Notes: generated from the sequence alone by a model not told the origin. DNA of 64,000 nt from Parundibacterium terreum (GCF_014636315.1 NZ_BMED01000002.1:744001-808000); one strand, 5' to 3'; numbered from the stretch's first letter, positions 1 to 9,820 are shown. Program-made: numbers and translations.

Positions 1-1
1 T

Positions 2-400
2 GTGGACGCCAATGCGCTGCAACGCCCGAAACGTTTCTTCGGCGCTGCGCGTAACATCGAAGAAGGCGGCTCACTGACCATCATCGCTACTGCGCTGATC
101 GAAACCGGCAGCCGCATGGATGACGTGATCTTTGAAGAATTCAAAGGTACCGGCAATATGGAAGTTCATCTGGAACGCCGTCTGGCCGAAAAACGCACCT
201 ACCCTGCGATCAACCTGAACAAATCCGGCACACGCCGCGAAGAATTGCTGATCAAGCCGGACCAGCTGCAAAAGATCTGGATCTTACGCAAACTGCTGTA
301 CAACATGGATGAGATCGAAGCGATGGAGTTCATCCTCGACAAGATGAAGGCGACCAAGAACAATGCAGAGTTCTTTGAGATGATGCGCCGCGGCGGCTAA
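2..400 (+). CDS. rho: Transcription termination factor Rho, C-terminal part (5' end outside window)
   Basis: Last ~133 residues of the hexameric RNA-dependent helicase that ends transcription at Rho-dependent sites. The fragment starts inside the ATPase domain ([18 protein letters not shown]) and keeps the KGTGN R-loop segment and the SGTRREELL motif that holds the arginine finger (Arg366 in E. coli numbering). It ends in FFEMM like other Rho proteins. The apparent GTG at position 2 is an internal valine codon, not a start. A strong intrinsic terminator follows. Identity is near certain from line-up with known Rho proteins. Confidence 0.97.
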   Translation: MDANALQRPKRFFGAARNIEEGGSLTIIATALIETGSRMDDVIFEEFKGTGNMEVHLERRLAEKRTYPAINLNKSGTRREELLIKPDQLQKIWILRKLLYNMDEIEAMEFILDKMKATKNNAEFFEMMRRGG

Positions 401-421
401 ATTTATTTGGCCTGCCGTACA

Positions 422-457
422 AAAGGGCACGCGGTGTAGACCGGGTGCCCTTTTTTT
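422..457 (+). terminator. Intrinsic terminator after rho
   Basis: Stem aaagggcac (422-430) pairs with gtgcccttt (445-453), followed by a T run. It lies 22 bases after the rho stop codon. Confidence 0.85.
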
Positions 458-506
458 ATTCCATGATCACAAACAAAACGCGCCGGCAAAACAGCGCTTG
501 CAGAAT

Positions 507-944
507 CTAGCGGATGAAGCGTATCTGGTCTGTGTTGCTCACAAACAGATGGGTTTGATAATAGAACTTGTCAGACACCGTGCCATCGTCCAGATAGGTA
601 TGGATTTCAACCCGCATCACAGGCCCATTCACCCGGATGTGACGCCCCTTGAGTGCGGCATCCAGATCGCCCACCTCCAGCATGCGCTTTAACTCTGCCT
701 CCACCGACGCCGGCAGTTCGATCGCGAGATTGCGCTGATTCTGATAATCGTCCTCGGAATTGAGATAGGTAATGCCAGCGCTATGCCCTACCGACTTGAT
801 ATCCATCTCGAACACACCCCTCACCGGCGCCGGTGCAGCCCGCGCCGCCATGGCAATGGCCCGCTCAGGCCCAGGTTCCTCAACAGCAAAAGCCGGCACA
901 GCCAGGGTGGAAGCAATCAGGCAGGCGGTGAATAATGCTTTCAT
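507..944 (-). CDS. Secreted hypothetical protein (145 aa)
   Basis: Family not recognised. An Sec signal peptide is visible (Lys2, hydrophobic stretch 4-19, AxA cleavage after about Ala20), so the mature ~125-residue protein is probably periplasmic or exported. The rest is charged and mixed alpha/beta-like, without cysteines or a lipobox. A GGAA-type ribosome site precedes the ATG. It is a single gene convergent with rho. Confidence 0.7.
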   Translation of the reverse strand: MKALFTACLIASTLAVPAFAVEEPGPERAIAMAARAAPAPVRGVFEMDIKSVGHSAGITYLNSEDDYQNQRNLAIELPASVEAELKRMLEVGDLDAALKGRHIRVNGPVMRVEIHTYLDDGTVSDKFYYQTHLFVSNTDQIRFIR

Positions 945-1071
945 TCTTCAGTTCCTATCTAAGGACACAAGTGCAAAGGCGCAGAGAGAAATACATCAAA
1001 TGTTGCATGAATAGAATAACATAGTAGCAATTTATTTGAATTATTCCCCACCTCCCGCCTCTCTCCGAAAC

Positions 1072-1704
1072 TTACCCCGGCAGCTTCCAGTCAAACCGAA
1101 TCGCCAGCATGCGCAAGATAAAGGTGATTAGGATGCCGGTCACTACCGCCATCGTTTCACTGGCCTTCATCATGTTCAGGGCCAGATAAGCCCAGCACCC
1201 CATGAAAGAACAAGTGGCGTAGAGCTGGCCGCGGCGGAATACCAGCGGGATCTCATTGCAGATCACGTCGCGCAGGACGCCGCCGAAGATACCGGTTATC
1301 ACGCCCATCATCGCGCAGACGAACAGGGGCATCTCGCTTTCCAGCGCCAGCGATGCGCCGCCGACGCTGAACAGGCCAAGGCCCAGTGCATCGGCATAGA
1401 TGATCGCTTTTTCGGTTGCATTGGAACGCAGGTGGCGCAGGAACGGCGTAGCTCCCAGCGCCAGCACGAAGACCAGTATCGGGTATTCCTGGTGCTCGAC
1501 CCAGAACAGCGGCCGCCGGTCCAGCAGCAGGTCGCGCAGGGTGCCGCCGCCAAAGGCGGTGATAAACGCGACGGTGAAGACGCCGACTGCATCCATTTTC
1601 TTCATGCGCGCCTCGATAAAGCCGGACAGTGCAAAGGCCACGATGCCACCGACCTCCACGACATGCAATAAGGTGCTCATCTCAAAACGGATGGGAATTG
1701 CCAT
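1072..1704 (-). CDS. Trimeric intracellular cation channel (TRIC/UPF0126) family protein
   Basis: Inner-membrane protein of 210 aa with about seven hydrophobic helices arranged as two repeats. Each repeat carries a glycine-rich GG-(T/V)-LRD motif: FGGGTLRDLLL near residue 52 and FGGVLRDVIC near residue 139. This duplicated signature is typical of the bacterial TRIC/YicG family, whose members form trimeric cation-permeable channels. Physiological role here is unknown. The chosen ATG at 1704 is preceded by AAGGA with 7-nt spacing; a second Met at residue 9 is possible. Confidence 0.85.
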   Translation of the reverse strand: MAIPIRFEMSTLLHVVEVGGIVAFALSGFIEARMKKMDAVGVFTVAFITAFGGGTLRDLLLDRRPLFWVEHQEYPILVFVLALGATPFLRHLRSNATEKAIIYADALGLGLFSVGGASLALESEMPLFVCAMMGVITGIFGGVLRDVICNEIPLVFRRGQLYATCSFMGCWAYLALNMMKASETMAVVTGILITFILRMLAIRFDWKLPG

Positions 1705-1866
1705 TATTTTTCCTTGTTATTGTTTTGGTAAATATGTTTTTCTTTTGTCAAATATCATCAAATTAATGATGTAAATGACATTATTTTTGCGGATTTTGCG
1801 GCTTATTTTGCAACAAGCTATTGCTTCAGGCCATTGCCACAATGGCGCAAACGTATGATTTTATTG

Positions 1867-1872
1867 TATAAT
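1867..1872 (+). promoter_or_regulatory. Perfect -10 box (TATAAT) upstream of rpmE2
   Basis: TATAAT sits about 118 bases before the rpmE2 start. No good -35 hexamer is visible at 16-18 bp spacing, so this is a partial promoter match. Confidence 0.45.
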
Positions 1873-1989
1873 CTTCGGCTGGCATAAGGCCACGTAGCAT
1901 TTTTTAACCGGCAAGTGATCAACAATCGGGTCAAGAGGCAAGTCGACCGCCGAAGTGATGATTGGCTACCAAAACTATTTGAGGCAAGC

Positions 1990-2256
1990 ATGAGAGACGG
2001 TATCCACCCAAACTATCGTGAAGTTCTGTTCCACGACGTATCCAATGATTTCAAATTCGTAACACGTTCTACTATCCAGACACGTGAAAAAATCGAACAC
2101 GAAGGTAAAGAATACCCACTGGTGAAGATTGAGGTTTCTGCAGAATCCCACCCTTTCTACACTGGTAAACACAAAATCGTCGACACCGCTGGTCGCGTTG
2201 ACAAGTTCCGTAAAAAATTCGGTACTGTTGGTTCCAAAACTTCCATTGCAGGCTAA
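1990..2256 (+). CDS. rpmE2: 50S ribosomal protein L31 type B
   Basis: 88-aa ribosomal protein L31 of the zinc-free (C-minus, type B) class. It begins [10 protein letters not shown], carries [21 protein letters not shown], and contains no cysteine, so the CxxC zinc site of classical L31 is absent. The ATG at 1990 was preferred over an in-frame upstream extension because the family starts here and GAGG lies 5 nt upstream. In many proteobacteria this form replaces zinc-binding L31 under zinc limitation; no convincing Zur box was found here. Confidence 0.95.
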   Translation: MRDGIHPNYREVLFHDVSNDFKFVTRSTIQTREKIEHEGKEYPLVKIEVSAESHPFYTGKHKIVDTAGRVDKFRKKFGTVGSKTSIAG

Positions 2257-2281
2257 TCAGCCCTTGCATCTGTGTTGTTGG

Positions 2282-2308
2282 AAAAAGGCAGCTGAGGCTG
2301 CCTTTTTT
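2282..2308 (+). terminator. Intrinsic terminator after rpmE2
   Basis: Stem aggcagc (2286-2292) with gctgcct (2297-2303), tgag loop, A/T-extended stem and T run, 25 bases after the stop. Confidence 0.85.
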
Positions 2309-2445
2309 GCTTACGCGCGTCATAATTTCCATACAGAAATTTCGTTGCCGTAATGTGAGCTTGGCAGACGCGCTTGCGCGTTGTTAGTAAAAATAAGCAA
2401 TAAATCGAATAACAATTACCTCCTCCGCTCCCTGTACTGAGAGAT

Positions 2446-4191
2446 ATGAAGCCAGTTCGCCTTCCTGCTGCTGCGACAATCGCACTCCCGCGCTGGGTCA
2501 TTTTTGCATTGTGCCTGCTGTATATATTGCCTGGCCTGCTAGGACGCGACCCATGGAAAGGCGATGACGCCTCCAGCTTCGGCGTCATGTGGACCATGGC
2601 GCACGGCGGCCTGCAAGACTGGCTGTGGCCGCATATCGTCGGCCTGCCGATGCCGCAAGAGGGGCCTTTGGCTTTCTGGCTAGGTGCGCTGTGCATCAAG
2701 CTGTTCGGCTGGCTGGTGGGCGACGCGACGGCGGCCCGCCTTTCCACTGCCTGCTTTTTCCTGCTGGGCTCGGTCTCGGTCTGGTACTCCACCTATCTGC
2801 TGGGGCGCCGCACTGAGGCACAGCCGCTGAAGCTGGCTTTCGGCGGACAGCCTGAGCCGCGCGATTTCGGCCGCACCTTGGCCGATGGCGCCTTGCTGAT
2901 TTACCTGGGCTGCCTGGGCTTGCTGCTGCCCAGCCATGAAACCAATGCCGAGTCGCTGCATATTTCGCTGGTGGCCTATTCGCTGTACCTGGGCGTGCGC
3001 CTGCTGGACGCTCCCGCCAAGCGCGTCGGCCTGAGGCTGGGCATTTGCCTGGGCCTGATGGCGCTGACGCGCGGCTGGGTCTTGCCGCTGGCGCTGATCA
3101 TCTGCTTGTCCATCCTGTCGGTCTACCTGAAACAAAAATACCACCGCATCCTGCTCGGCATCAGCTTGCCGGCAGCGGTACTGGTTACCGCAGCCTGGGT
3201 ATTTGCGATCAATATCATCCACCCTTTCAGCAGCTCCCCGTTTGCTGCATGGATGCAATGGAATACGCGCCAGATCGACATGCCCAACCTGGACAGCGCC
3301 ATCTATTTCTTCCGCTACGGCATCTGGTTTGCCTGGCCGGCCTGGCCGTTTGCGGCCTGGGCCATCTTCGCCTGGCGTAAGCAGGAAAAGGCTTTGCACA
3401 TCGCCTTGCCAGTGACCTACGTTGTCTGCGTCACGGCGCTGGCGCTGATGAACCACTACCCGGAGCAAAGCATACTCTTGCCTATCCTGCCGCCGCTGGC
3501 GATGCTGGCCGCTTTCGGCCTGCCGACCATGAAGCGCAGCGCGATCAATGCGGTGGACTGGTTCGCCGTCATGGTGATGACGGGCTTTGCCGCCATCATC
3601 TGGTTTGCCTGGCTGGCGATGATGACAGGCTGGCCCGCAGGCGTATCGAAAAAAGTGCTGAGCTGGGCTCCCGGCTTTACGCCTGAATTCAACATCTTCA
3701 CCTTCATCCTCGCGCTGGCTGTCAGCGTGGCCTGGTTCCGTCTGGTGTACTGGCGTATCTCGCGCCAGCCTTCCGTACTGTGGCGCGCGGTTGTGTTGTC
3801 CACTGGCGGCGTCATCCTGTCCTGGCTGCTGCTGATGAGTCTGTGCCTGCCGCTGATCAACCACCGCATTACCTATGCAAGAGTGGCGCAAGACATCGCC
3901 CGGCAAATCGAGCTGAGTACGCACAAATCATATAACTGCATAGATAGCAATGTCGATCCGGCTCAGCGCGCATCGTTCGCGTACTTCGGCGAACTGCGTT
4001 TTTCCGGCTTCCTGGACCAGCACTGCGACCTGCTGCTGCTGCAAGACAGCCGCAGCCTGCAAGAAAAGAGTGCCAAGGAAATGACGCCGGAAGACCGTAA
4101 CTACCGCGGTCCATGGGAACGCATCTGGCAAGGCCGCCGCGCCTATGACAAGGATGAAAGCTTCACTCTGTACATGCGTAAGCAGCCATGA
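2446..4191 (+). CDS. ArnT-like / PMT-family membrane glycosyltransferase (GT-C)
   Basis: 581-aa polytopic inner-membrane protein with roughly a dozen hydrophobic helices and a C-terminal soluble tail (about 480-581). After the first helix comes RDPWKGDDA (residues 34-42), the acidic first periplasmic loop expected of GT-C enzymes that use polyprenyl-phosphate sugars (ArnT, PMT, GT39/GT83 types). The probable role is transfer of a sugar to lipid A, protein or another cell-surface acceptor; donor and acceptor cannot be told. Its stop overlaps the next start by ATGA, so it is translationally coupled to the MATE exporter. First gene of a four-gene operon. Confidence 0.75.
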   Translation: MKPVRLPAAATIALPRWVIFALCLLYILPGLLGRDPWKGDDASSFGVMWTMAHGGLQDWLWPHIVGLPMPQEGPLAFWLGALCIKLFGWLVGDATAARLSTACFFLLGSVSVWYSTYLLGRRTEAQPLKLAFGGQPEPRDFGRTLADGALLIYLGCLGLLLPSHETNAESLHISLVAYSLYLGVRLLDAPAKRVGLRLGICLGLMALTRGWVLPLALIICLSILSVYLKQKYHRILLGISLPAAVLVTAAWVFAINIIHPFSSSPFAAWMQWNTRQIDMPNLDSAIYFFRYGIWFAWPAWPFAAWAIFAWRKQEKALHIALPVTYVVCVTALALMNHYPEQSILLPILPPLAMLAAFGLPTMKRSAINAVDWFAVMVMTGFAAIIWFAWLAMMTGWPAGVSKKVLSWAPGFTPEFNIFTFILALAVSVAWFRLVYWRISRQPSVLWRAVVLSTGGVILSWLLLMSLCLPLINHRITYARVAQDIARQIELSTHKSYNCIDSNVDPAQRASFAYFGELRFSGFLDQHCDLLLLQDSRSLQEKSAKEMTPEDRNYRGPWERIWQGRRAYDKDESFTLYMRKQP

Positions 4192-5645
4192 GCGAAGGCG
4201 GGGCGAATAATGCCTCCGGCCGCTCTATTCTGAGCGCCACCGGCATAAGCAGCGTTAACCTGCGGCGCATCGCCGCACTGGCCTGGCCCATGCTGGTGGG
4301 CCAGTTGGCCGTGGTCGGCAATGGCGTGATCGACACTGCGATGACTTCGCGCTTTTCAGCCACCGACCTGGCAGCGCTGTCCATCGGTATTGCGATTTAT
4401 GTCAGCATCTTCGTCGGCCTGAACGGCGTCTTGCAAGCGATCTCTCCCGTTGTCGGCCAACTATTCGGCGCGCAGCAATACAAGCAGATCGGCGCCGAGG
4501 TCAAGCAAGGCGTGTGGCTGGGCCTGTTCCTGTCCTGCATAGGCTGCCTGGTGCTGCTGTTTCCGCAAGGCCTGCTGTCCATCGCACAGGCAGCCCCCGA
4601 ATTGAACAAAAAAGCAGAGATGTACCTGCAGGTACTGGCGCTGGCCTTACCGGCCACGATGGGCTTTCGCATCTATGGCGCACTGAACAATGCCGTGGGC
4701 CGGCCCAAGATGGTGATGGCGATACAGATCGCGGCGCTGATGCTGAAATTTCCCTTGAATAAACTGTTCATCTTTGGCGGCTTCGGCATTCCGGCCATGG
4801 GCGGCCCGGGCTGTGCCGTCGCCACAACAGTGATCTCCTGGTTAATGCTGGCAACCGCCTGGTTGATACTGCGCCAGGTCAAGTTCTACCGCATGTTCGG
4901 TCTGTTCGGCACCGGCTTTGTAATGCCGCAGCGGGCCGTGCTGGCCTCCCTGCTCAAGCTGGGCATCCCCATGGGGCTGAGCTACCTGATCGAAGTCACC
5001 GCCTTTGCCTTCATGGCGCTGTTTATCGCCCGCCTGGGAGAGATCGCCGTCTCCGGCCATCAACTGACCGCCAACCTGGGCACCATCCTGTATATGATGC
5101 CGCTGGCCATCGCCAGCGCCACCGGTACGCTGGTCGCGCAAGCGATAGGCGCCGGCCAGCACCACAGCGCGCAACGCATAGGCAATGCCGGCATTGCGCT
5201 GGCGGCCATGCTGGCCATTCCGGTCGGCATCACCATCTGGTTTGCGCGGCACCTGATCCTGCATGCCTACACTTCCAACGAGATCATCATTGCGGCAGCG
5301 CTGCCGCTATTCCTGTTCATCTCCTGCTACCAGTTTTTCGACGCGATACAGGTAACTGTTGCTTTCGTGCTGCGCGCCTACAAGATCGCGGTAGTGCCGA
5401 CCATCATCTATGCGCTTGCGCTGTGGGGCGTGGGCCTGGGCGGCGGCTATGTGCTGGGTCTTGATCCCTGGCACATCAGCCCGGCTGTCTTCAGGGGCGC
5501 CTCAGGTTTCTGGATGGCCAATAGCTGCAGCATTGCGCTGGTGGGCCTGGGTCTGTTCCTGTATCTGCGTACCGTGCAGGCCAGGTTCAATGCCGGCGCC
5601 GACGAGACCGGCAATACCTCGCCACACGCACTCCCACAGGCATAA
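4188..5645 (+). CDS. MATE-family multidrug/sodium exporter (NorM-like)
   Basis: 485-aa inner-membrane protein with 12 hydrophobic helices in two six-helix halves, the usual length and layout of MATE exporters. Family signatures include LAWPMLVGQLAVVGNGVIDTAM at the first helices and the mirrored LLKLGIPMGLSYLIEV in the second half. Members extrude cationic drugs or metabolites in exchange for Na+ or H+. It overlaps the upstream glycosyltransferase by 4 nt and is followed after 17 nt by the GGDEF/EAL gene. The substrate is unknown. Confidence 0.9.
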   Translation: MSEGGANNASGRSILSATGISSVNLRRIAALAWPMLVGQLAVVGNGVIDTAMTSRFSATDLAALSIGIAIYVSIFVGLNGVLQAISPVVGQLFGAQQYKQIGAEVKQGVWLGLFLSCIGCLVLLFPQGLLSIAQAAPELNKKAEMYLQVLALALPATMGFRIYGALNNAVGRPKMVMAIQIAALMLKFPLNKLFIFGGFGIPAMGGPGCAVATTVISWLMLATAWLILRQVKFYRMFGLFGTGFVMPQRAVLASLLKLGIPMGLSYLIEVTAFAFMALFIARLGEIAVSGHQLTANLGTILYMMPLAIASATGTLVAQAIGAGQHHSAQRIGNAGIALAAMLAIPVGITIWFARHLILHAYTSNEIIIAAALPLFLFISCYQFFDAIQVTVAFVLRAYKIAVVPTIIYALALWGVGLGGGYVLGLDPWHISPAVFRGASGFWMANSCSIALVGLGLFLYLRTVQARFNAGADETGNTSPHALPQA

Positions 5646-5662
5646 GGCGAATCAGGCTAAAC

Positions 5663-8437
5663 ATGATACAGATACGCGGATTCAGCTTCTTCAGCATCAA
5701 GGCCATACCATCGGCCTTGCTGACGGCAATCGTCTGCCTGTCGGTAACTGCCGGGCTGTGCTGGCTATCGCTGCAAGTCAGCAGGGAAAACGTGCAGAGG
5801 CGCCTGCAGGAGAGCGTGTTCCAGCATCATGCCAGCTTGCAGAATGAACTGGAGCATGAGGTATCGCGCCTGGAATCCTTCGCCAGCCTGTATCACATCT
5901 CGCCCAATTTCGACCGCTATACCTTCCACTCCTTTGCCAAGATAGAGAACCAGCCCTGGCTGGTGGCCAAATTATTTTCCAAGCGGGTCAGCCCCAAGGA
6001 CATGCCTTTGTTTGAGGCCTTCGTCCGCACCGATACCTCGGTTGATGTGCGCGGCTATCCGGGTTTCCACATCCTGGACAAGGTAGCCGGAGAAGATGCG
6101 CTGGTAGCGCTGTATCTGGAACCGCGGCAAAAACTGCAAAGCGCACACGGCCTGAACCTGGAAAAAGGTTTTCCCGAAGGCAGCCGGCGCCTGCGCGACA
6201 GCGGTCTGGCGTCTTCTTTTGTACTGAGCAATGTCCCGCCGCTGCTACCGGGGAACAATATCGTCATCTCCATGCCGGTGTATGAAACCGGGCTGCCGGT
6301 ACGCACCGAAGCACAAAGGCGGATCGCCTTCAGCGGCGTATTTACGACTGTCATTTCCATCGACAAATTGCTGCCCAGCCTGTTTGCCGGATCGAACCTG
6401 CAACTGCAGAAAATCCAGGTTCTCGGCAGCGATCTCGGCGCCAAGCCTGTGACAATTACGCTTGCCGGTCAAAAAGCTGCCACTCCAGCACCAACAGCCG
6501 CGAATGGACTACTGCATGCCGGCAGCATCTTCGGCACCCAGGTCAGCAGCTTTGAATTGCCGCTGACAGTGCCCGGACAAAAATGGACGGTGCGCTATGA
6601 CATGCTGAGCAGCGACGGCCTGGCCGAGACCGATGCGATCTGGTTCATCCTGTTCATAGGCTCACTGTTTACCGCATTCGCTACCGGCTTTGTGTATGTG
6701 ACTGTCAGGACGGGCAAGATCGCACACAGGCTGGCCAAGGACATGACCAAGGCCCTGCACCACAGTGAAGACTCCTTGCTGGAAACCCAGCGGCTCGCCA
6801 AGATGGGCAGCTTCCAGTTGACGCCCGACCACAGGATCAGTGCGCAAACCGGGAATATCCTGGAACTGTTCGGCCTGCCCGTGACCCGCAAGACCGACTA
6901 TTTCACGCAGATCCTCGCGCACATGGAAGCGGAAGATGCGATCATCTTCAGCGACATCGTGGCGGCGGCGTTCGAGACCTCGCTGCACACCCACCTGATC
7001 GTGCAGATCAGCGCGCCCGGTCCGGCATGGCTGAACCTGATCATCGACTCCAGCGGCACGGAAACCGGCTTCACGCTGCGCGTAATTGCGATGGATGTTA
7101 CCGAGAAATACCTGTCCGAACAAAAGATCAAGCAGCTCGCCTATCAGGATGCGTTGACGGGCCTGGCCAACCGCGCCAGCCTGCGCATCGCCACAGAACA
7201 GGCCTTGAGCGGATCGCGCGCGCAAAAGAGCAAGCTGGCGCTGCTGTTCCTGGACCTGGACCGCTTCAAGTTCATTAATGATTCGGTCGGCCATGATGTC
7301 GGCGACCAGGTCTTGATAGAAATCGCACAGCGCCTGCGCAGTGCAGTCAAGACACGCGACTTCATCGCCCGCCTGGGCGGCGATGAATTTGTGATACTGG
7401 TGGATGAGCTGGACAGCGACAAGGATATACGCGCCATCGCGGACCGCATCCTGTCCCTGGTCTGCGCACCGATGAAGCTCGGCCAACACACCTATTACCT
7501 GACTACCAGCATAGGCGTTGCCATCGCCGACAGCGGCGAGCCCGATGCCGACGTGCTGATGAAGCAGGCAGACATTGCGATGTACCACAGCAAGGAAAAA
7601 GGCAAGAACAAGTACACCATATTCTCCACCGACATTGCCGAAGCGCTGGAAAAACAAACCAGCCTGGAGCGCGAACTGCGTGTGGCGATGACGGATGGCA
7701 CGCTGGTGCCCTACTTCCAGCCGCAGTTCCGCGTCAGCTCGCATCGCCTGTGCGGCGTAGAGACGCTGCTGCGCTGGAAGCACGCCAAGCGCGGCATGGT
7801 GGCCGCCAAGGATTTCATCAAGGTGGCGGAAGAGTCTGGCCTAATCATACAGATAGGCAACCAGATCCTGATCGACGTCTGCAAGACCATCGCCAAATGG
7901 AATTTGCCGGATGATTTTGTGGTGGGCGTAAATGTCTCCAGCCTGCAATTCTTCCAGACCGGCTTTGTCGACTTCGTCATCAAGACCATCGAAGATGCAG
8001 GCATCGATCCTCACCGGCTGGAAATCGAAGTCACCGAAACCATGATCATGCAGGATACCGACGTAGCCAAAACCTGCCTGGAGCAATTGAATGCCTATGG
8101 CGTCGGCATCAGCATCGATGACTTCGGCACCGGCTATGCATCTCTGACTTATCTGCGCGATTTCCCGGTACAAAGGATCAAGATCGACCAGCGCTTTGTC
8201 AAAGGGCATACCAACAACAGCAAGGACCAGGCCATCGTGAAGGCCATATCCACGCTGGGCCATGACTTCGGCATGCAGGTGATTGCGGAAGGCGTAGAGA
8301 CCGATGAGCAACTGACCTCGCTGGGTATCATAGGCTGCGACATGTACCAGGGCTGGCTGCGCTCCACCGCCTTGCCGGCATCTGCCATCGAAGAATTGCT
8401 GCCGCAGTTTGAAGATGAAACTGCCTTAGCACCGTAG
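5663..8437 (+). CDS. Membrane GGDEF/EAL protein (cyclic-di-GMP turnover)
   Basis: 924 aa. A hydrophobic helix at ~13-35, a periplasmic sensor region to ~325 and a second helix at ~326-348 are followed by a PAS-like region (~375-470), a GGDEF domain (intact GGDEF near 572) and an EAL domain (~650-915). The EAL motif itself reads ETL (GVETLLRW, near 698), but the later motifs EVTETM, DDFGTGYASL (near 818) and AEGVET are intact, so phosphodiesterase activity is plausible. It probably makes or degrades c-di-GMP in response to a periplasmic cue. The solute-binding protein gene starts 11 nt after its stop. Confidence 0.92.
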   Translation: MIQIRGFSFFSIKAIPSALLTAIVCLSVTAGLCWLSLQVSRENVQRRLQESVFQHHASLQNELEHEVSRLESFASLYHISPNFDRYTFHSFAKIENQPWLVAKLFSKRVSPKDMPLFEAFVRTDTSVDVRGYPGFHILDKVAGEDALVALYLEPRQKLQSAHGLNLEKGFPEGSRRLRDSGLASSFVLSNVPPLLPGNNIVISMPVYETGLPVRTEAQRRIAFSGVFTTVISIDKLLPSLFAGSNLQLQKIQVLGSDLGAKPVTITLAGQKAATPAPTAANGLLHAGSIFGTQVSSFELPLTVPGQKWTVRYDMLSSDGLAETDAIWFILFIGSLFTAFATGFVYVTVRTGKIAHRLAKDMTKALHHSEDSLLETQRLAKMGSFQLTPDHRISAQTGNILELFGLPVTRKTDYFTQILAHMEAEDAIIFSDIVAAAFETSLHTHLIVQISAPGPAWLNLIIDSSGTETGFTLRVIAMDVTEKYLSEQKIKQLAYQDALTGLANRASLRIATEQALSGSRAQKSKLALLFLDLDRFKFINDSVGHDVGDQVLIEIAQRLRSAVKTRDFIARLGGDEFVILVDELDSDKDIRAIADRILSLVCAPMKLGQHTYYLTTSIGVAIADSGEPDADVLMKQADIAMYHSKEKGKNKYTIFSTDIAEALEKQTSLERELRVAMTDGTLVPYFQPQFRVSSHRLCGVETLLRWKHAKRGMVAAKDFIKVAEESGLIIQIGNQILIDVCKTIAKWNLPDDFVVGVNVSSLQFFQTGFVDFVIKTIEDAGIDPHRLEIEVTETMIMQDTDVAKTCLEQLNAYGVGISIDDFGTGYASLTYLRDFPVQRIKIDQRFVKGHTNNSKDQAIVKAISTLGHDFGMQVIAEGVETDEQLTSLGIIGCDMYQGWLRSTALPASAIEELLPQFEDETALAP

Positions 8438-8448
8438 CTGACAGCAGC

Positions 8449-9798
8449 ATGAATGCTTTCAAACAACGAACTCCCTTATCTATCCGGCGCCGGCAGATCC
8501 TGGCAAGCTCACTGGCGGCACTCGCAATGCCGCAGGCACTGGCAACGCCGTCAGCGCACTCTGCCGAAACAGGCAAGACGCTCAGGCTGATGTTCCCCGA
8601 ACTGCCTTACTTCGACCTGCTGAAAACCCTGCTGAAAAAATTCTCGGATAGCACCGGCATACGCATAGAAGTGGACGTCGTGCCCTATCTGGAAATGCGC
8701 AAGCTCCAGCTAAAAGAACTGAAACCGGCCAAGGGCAGGTACGACCTGATCGCCATGCTGGCAGCCTGGAAAACCGAATATGTTTCGCAGAATATGCTGG
8801 CCGACCTGGGCAAGGAACAACTGGCCGGCCGCCTGAAGCTGGAAGACCAGGACGACATCGTGCCCGCCTACCTGACGGTGGCCGGCAAGGTAGGCGGCCC
8901 AAGAGGCTATCTGCAGGGGCGGTCTGCGCGCCTGTACGCTTTGCCTGCTGGTTCGGAAACCAGCATCCTGGCCTACCGCACCGACATCTTCCGCAAACAC
9001 GGGCTGAAACCGCCGGCCAGTTATGACGAGCTATTACCCCTGCTGGGCGCACTGAAAAAAAGCGAGCCCGGCATGCAACCGCTCTGCAGCCGGGGCCAGC
9101 GCGGCCACCACATCACGCATGCGTGGCTGCTGCACTTCAACTCCTTTGGCGGCGAGGTATTCGATAGCCGCGGACATTGCCAGGTGCATGGCCTAGCCGG
9201 CATCAAGGCGATAGAAGTGCTGAAGACCATCCATGCCACCAGCAGCGGCGGCATACTGGGCAACAGCTACTCGGATATGTGCAATGCCTTCATCTGCGGC
9301 GATGCAGCCATGTATCTGGATTCCAGCAACATCCTGTCGCTGGTGAATGATCAGGTCAAATCGCTGGTGCAGGACAAGGTCGCCTATGCCCTGCATCCCA
9401 GGGGCACGGTCTACTCATCCGAGACCGGCGGATTTGCGCTGGCGCTGCCAAAGAATGCGCCCTGCCCGTCGGCCGCCATGGAATTGCTCAGTTGGCTGAC
9501 TACACGCCAGATGGACAAGACCATCGCCCGCAAAGGCGGCATCCCAATACGCACCAGCACCATGCGCGACGTGGAACTGCAAATCATCTATCCGGAATAT
9601 TCAGTACTGAGCAAGCAACTGGAATACGCCAATCCCAACTGGCGCCCCATCATTCCGGAATGGGCGGTGATCGACGAACAGATACTCGGTACGCTGCTGC
9701 ATGATGCTGTAGCCGGCATCATCACTCCGGCCGCCGCGCTGGAGCAAGCGCAGGACAGGATTGCGGAATTGATGCGCAAGAGTGGGCGTTACCGCTAG
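8449..9798 (+). CDS. Tat-exported ABC-type extracellular solute-binding protein (family 1-like)
   Basis: 449 aa. The N-terminus has a twin-arginine signal (SIRRRQILASSLAAL, residues 11-25) with AxA cleavage around residue 32, so it should be exported folded to the periplasm. The body resembles sugar-type family 1 binding proteins: an opening beta strand (LRLMFPELPYFDLL), a YDLIAM strand, and a late ETGGFALALPKNAP segment. No permease or ATPase gene is adjacent. Its place directly after a membrane GGDEF/EAL protein makes a sensory role (ligand presentation to that protein) possible, but this is inference. Confidence 0.8.
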   Translation: MNAFKQRTPLSIRRRQILASSLAALAMPQALATPSAHSAETGKTLRLMFPELPYFDLLKTLLKKFSDSTGIRIEVDVVPYLEMRKLQLKELKPAKGRYDLIAMLAAWKTEYVSQNMLADLGKEQLAGRLKLEDQDDIVPAYLTVAGKVGGPRGYLQGRSARLYALPAGSETSILAYRTDIFRKHGLKPPASYDELLPLLGALKKSEPGMQPLCSRGQRGHHITHAWLLHFNSFGGEVFDSRGHCQVHGLAGIKAIEVLKTIHATSSGGILGNSYSDMCNAFICGDAAMYLDSSNILSLVNDQVKSLVQDKVAYALHPRGTVYSSETGGFALALPKNAPCPSAAMELLSWLTTRQMDKTIARKGGIPIRTSTMRDVELQIIYPEYSVLSKQLEYANPNWRPIIPEWAVIDEQILGTLLHDAVAGIITPAAALEQAQDRIAELMRKSGRYR

Positions 9799-9820
9799 CG
9801 ACATCGACAGTTGGCGCATT

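Noticed and set aside
1764..1783. Imperfect palindrome taatgatgtaaatgacatta upstream of rpmE2, considered as a Zur box
   Set aside because: Only about 6 of 10 positions match between arms and it lacks the core of known Zur consensus sequences.
2680..3924. Long minus-strand ORF opposite the glycosyltransferase
   Set aside because: A mirror frame of a GC-biased gene, low-complexity Gln/Arg/Ala-rich; no supporting features.
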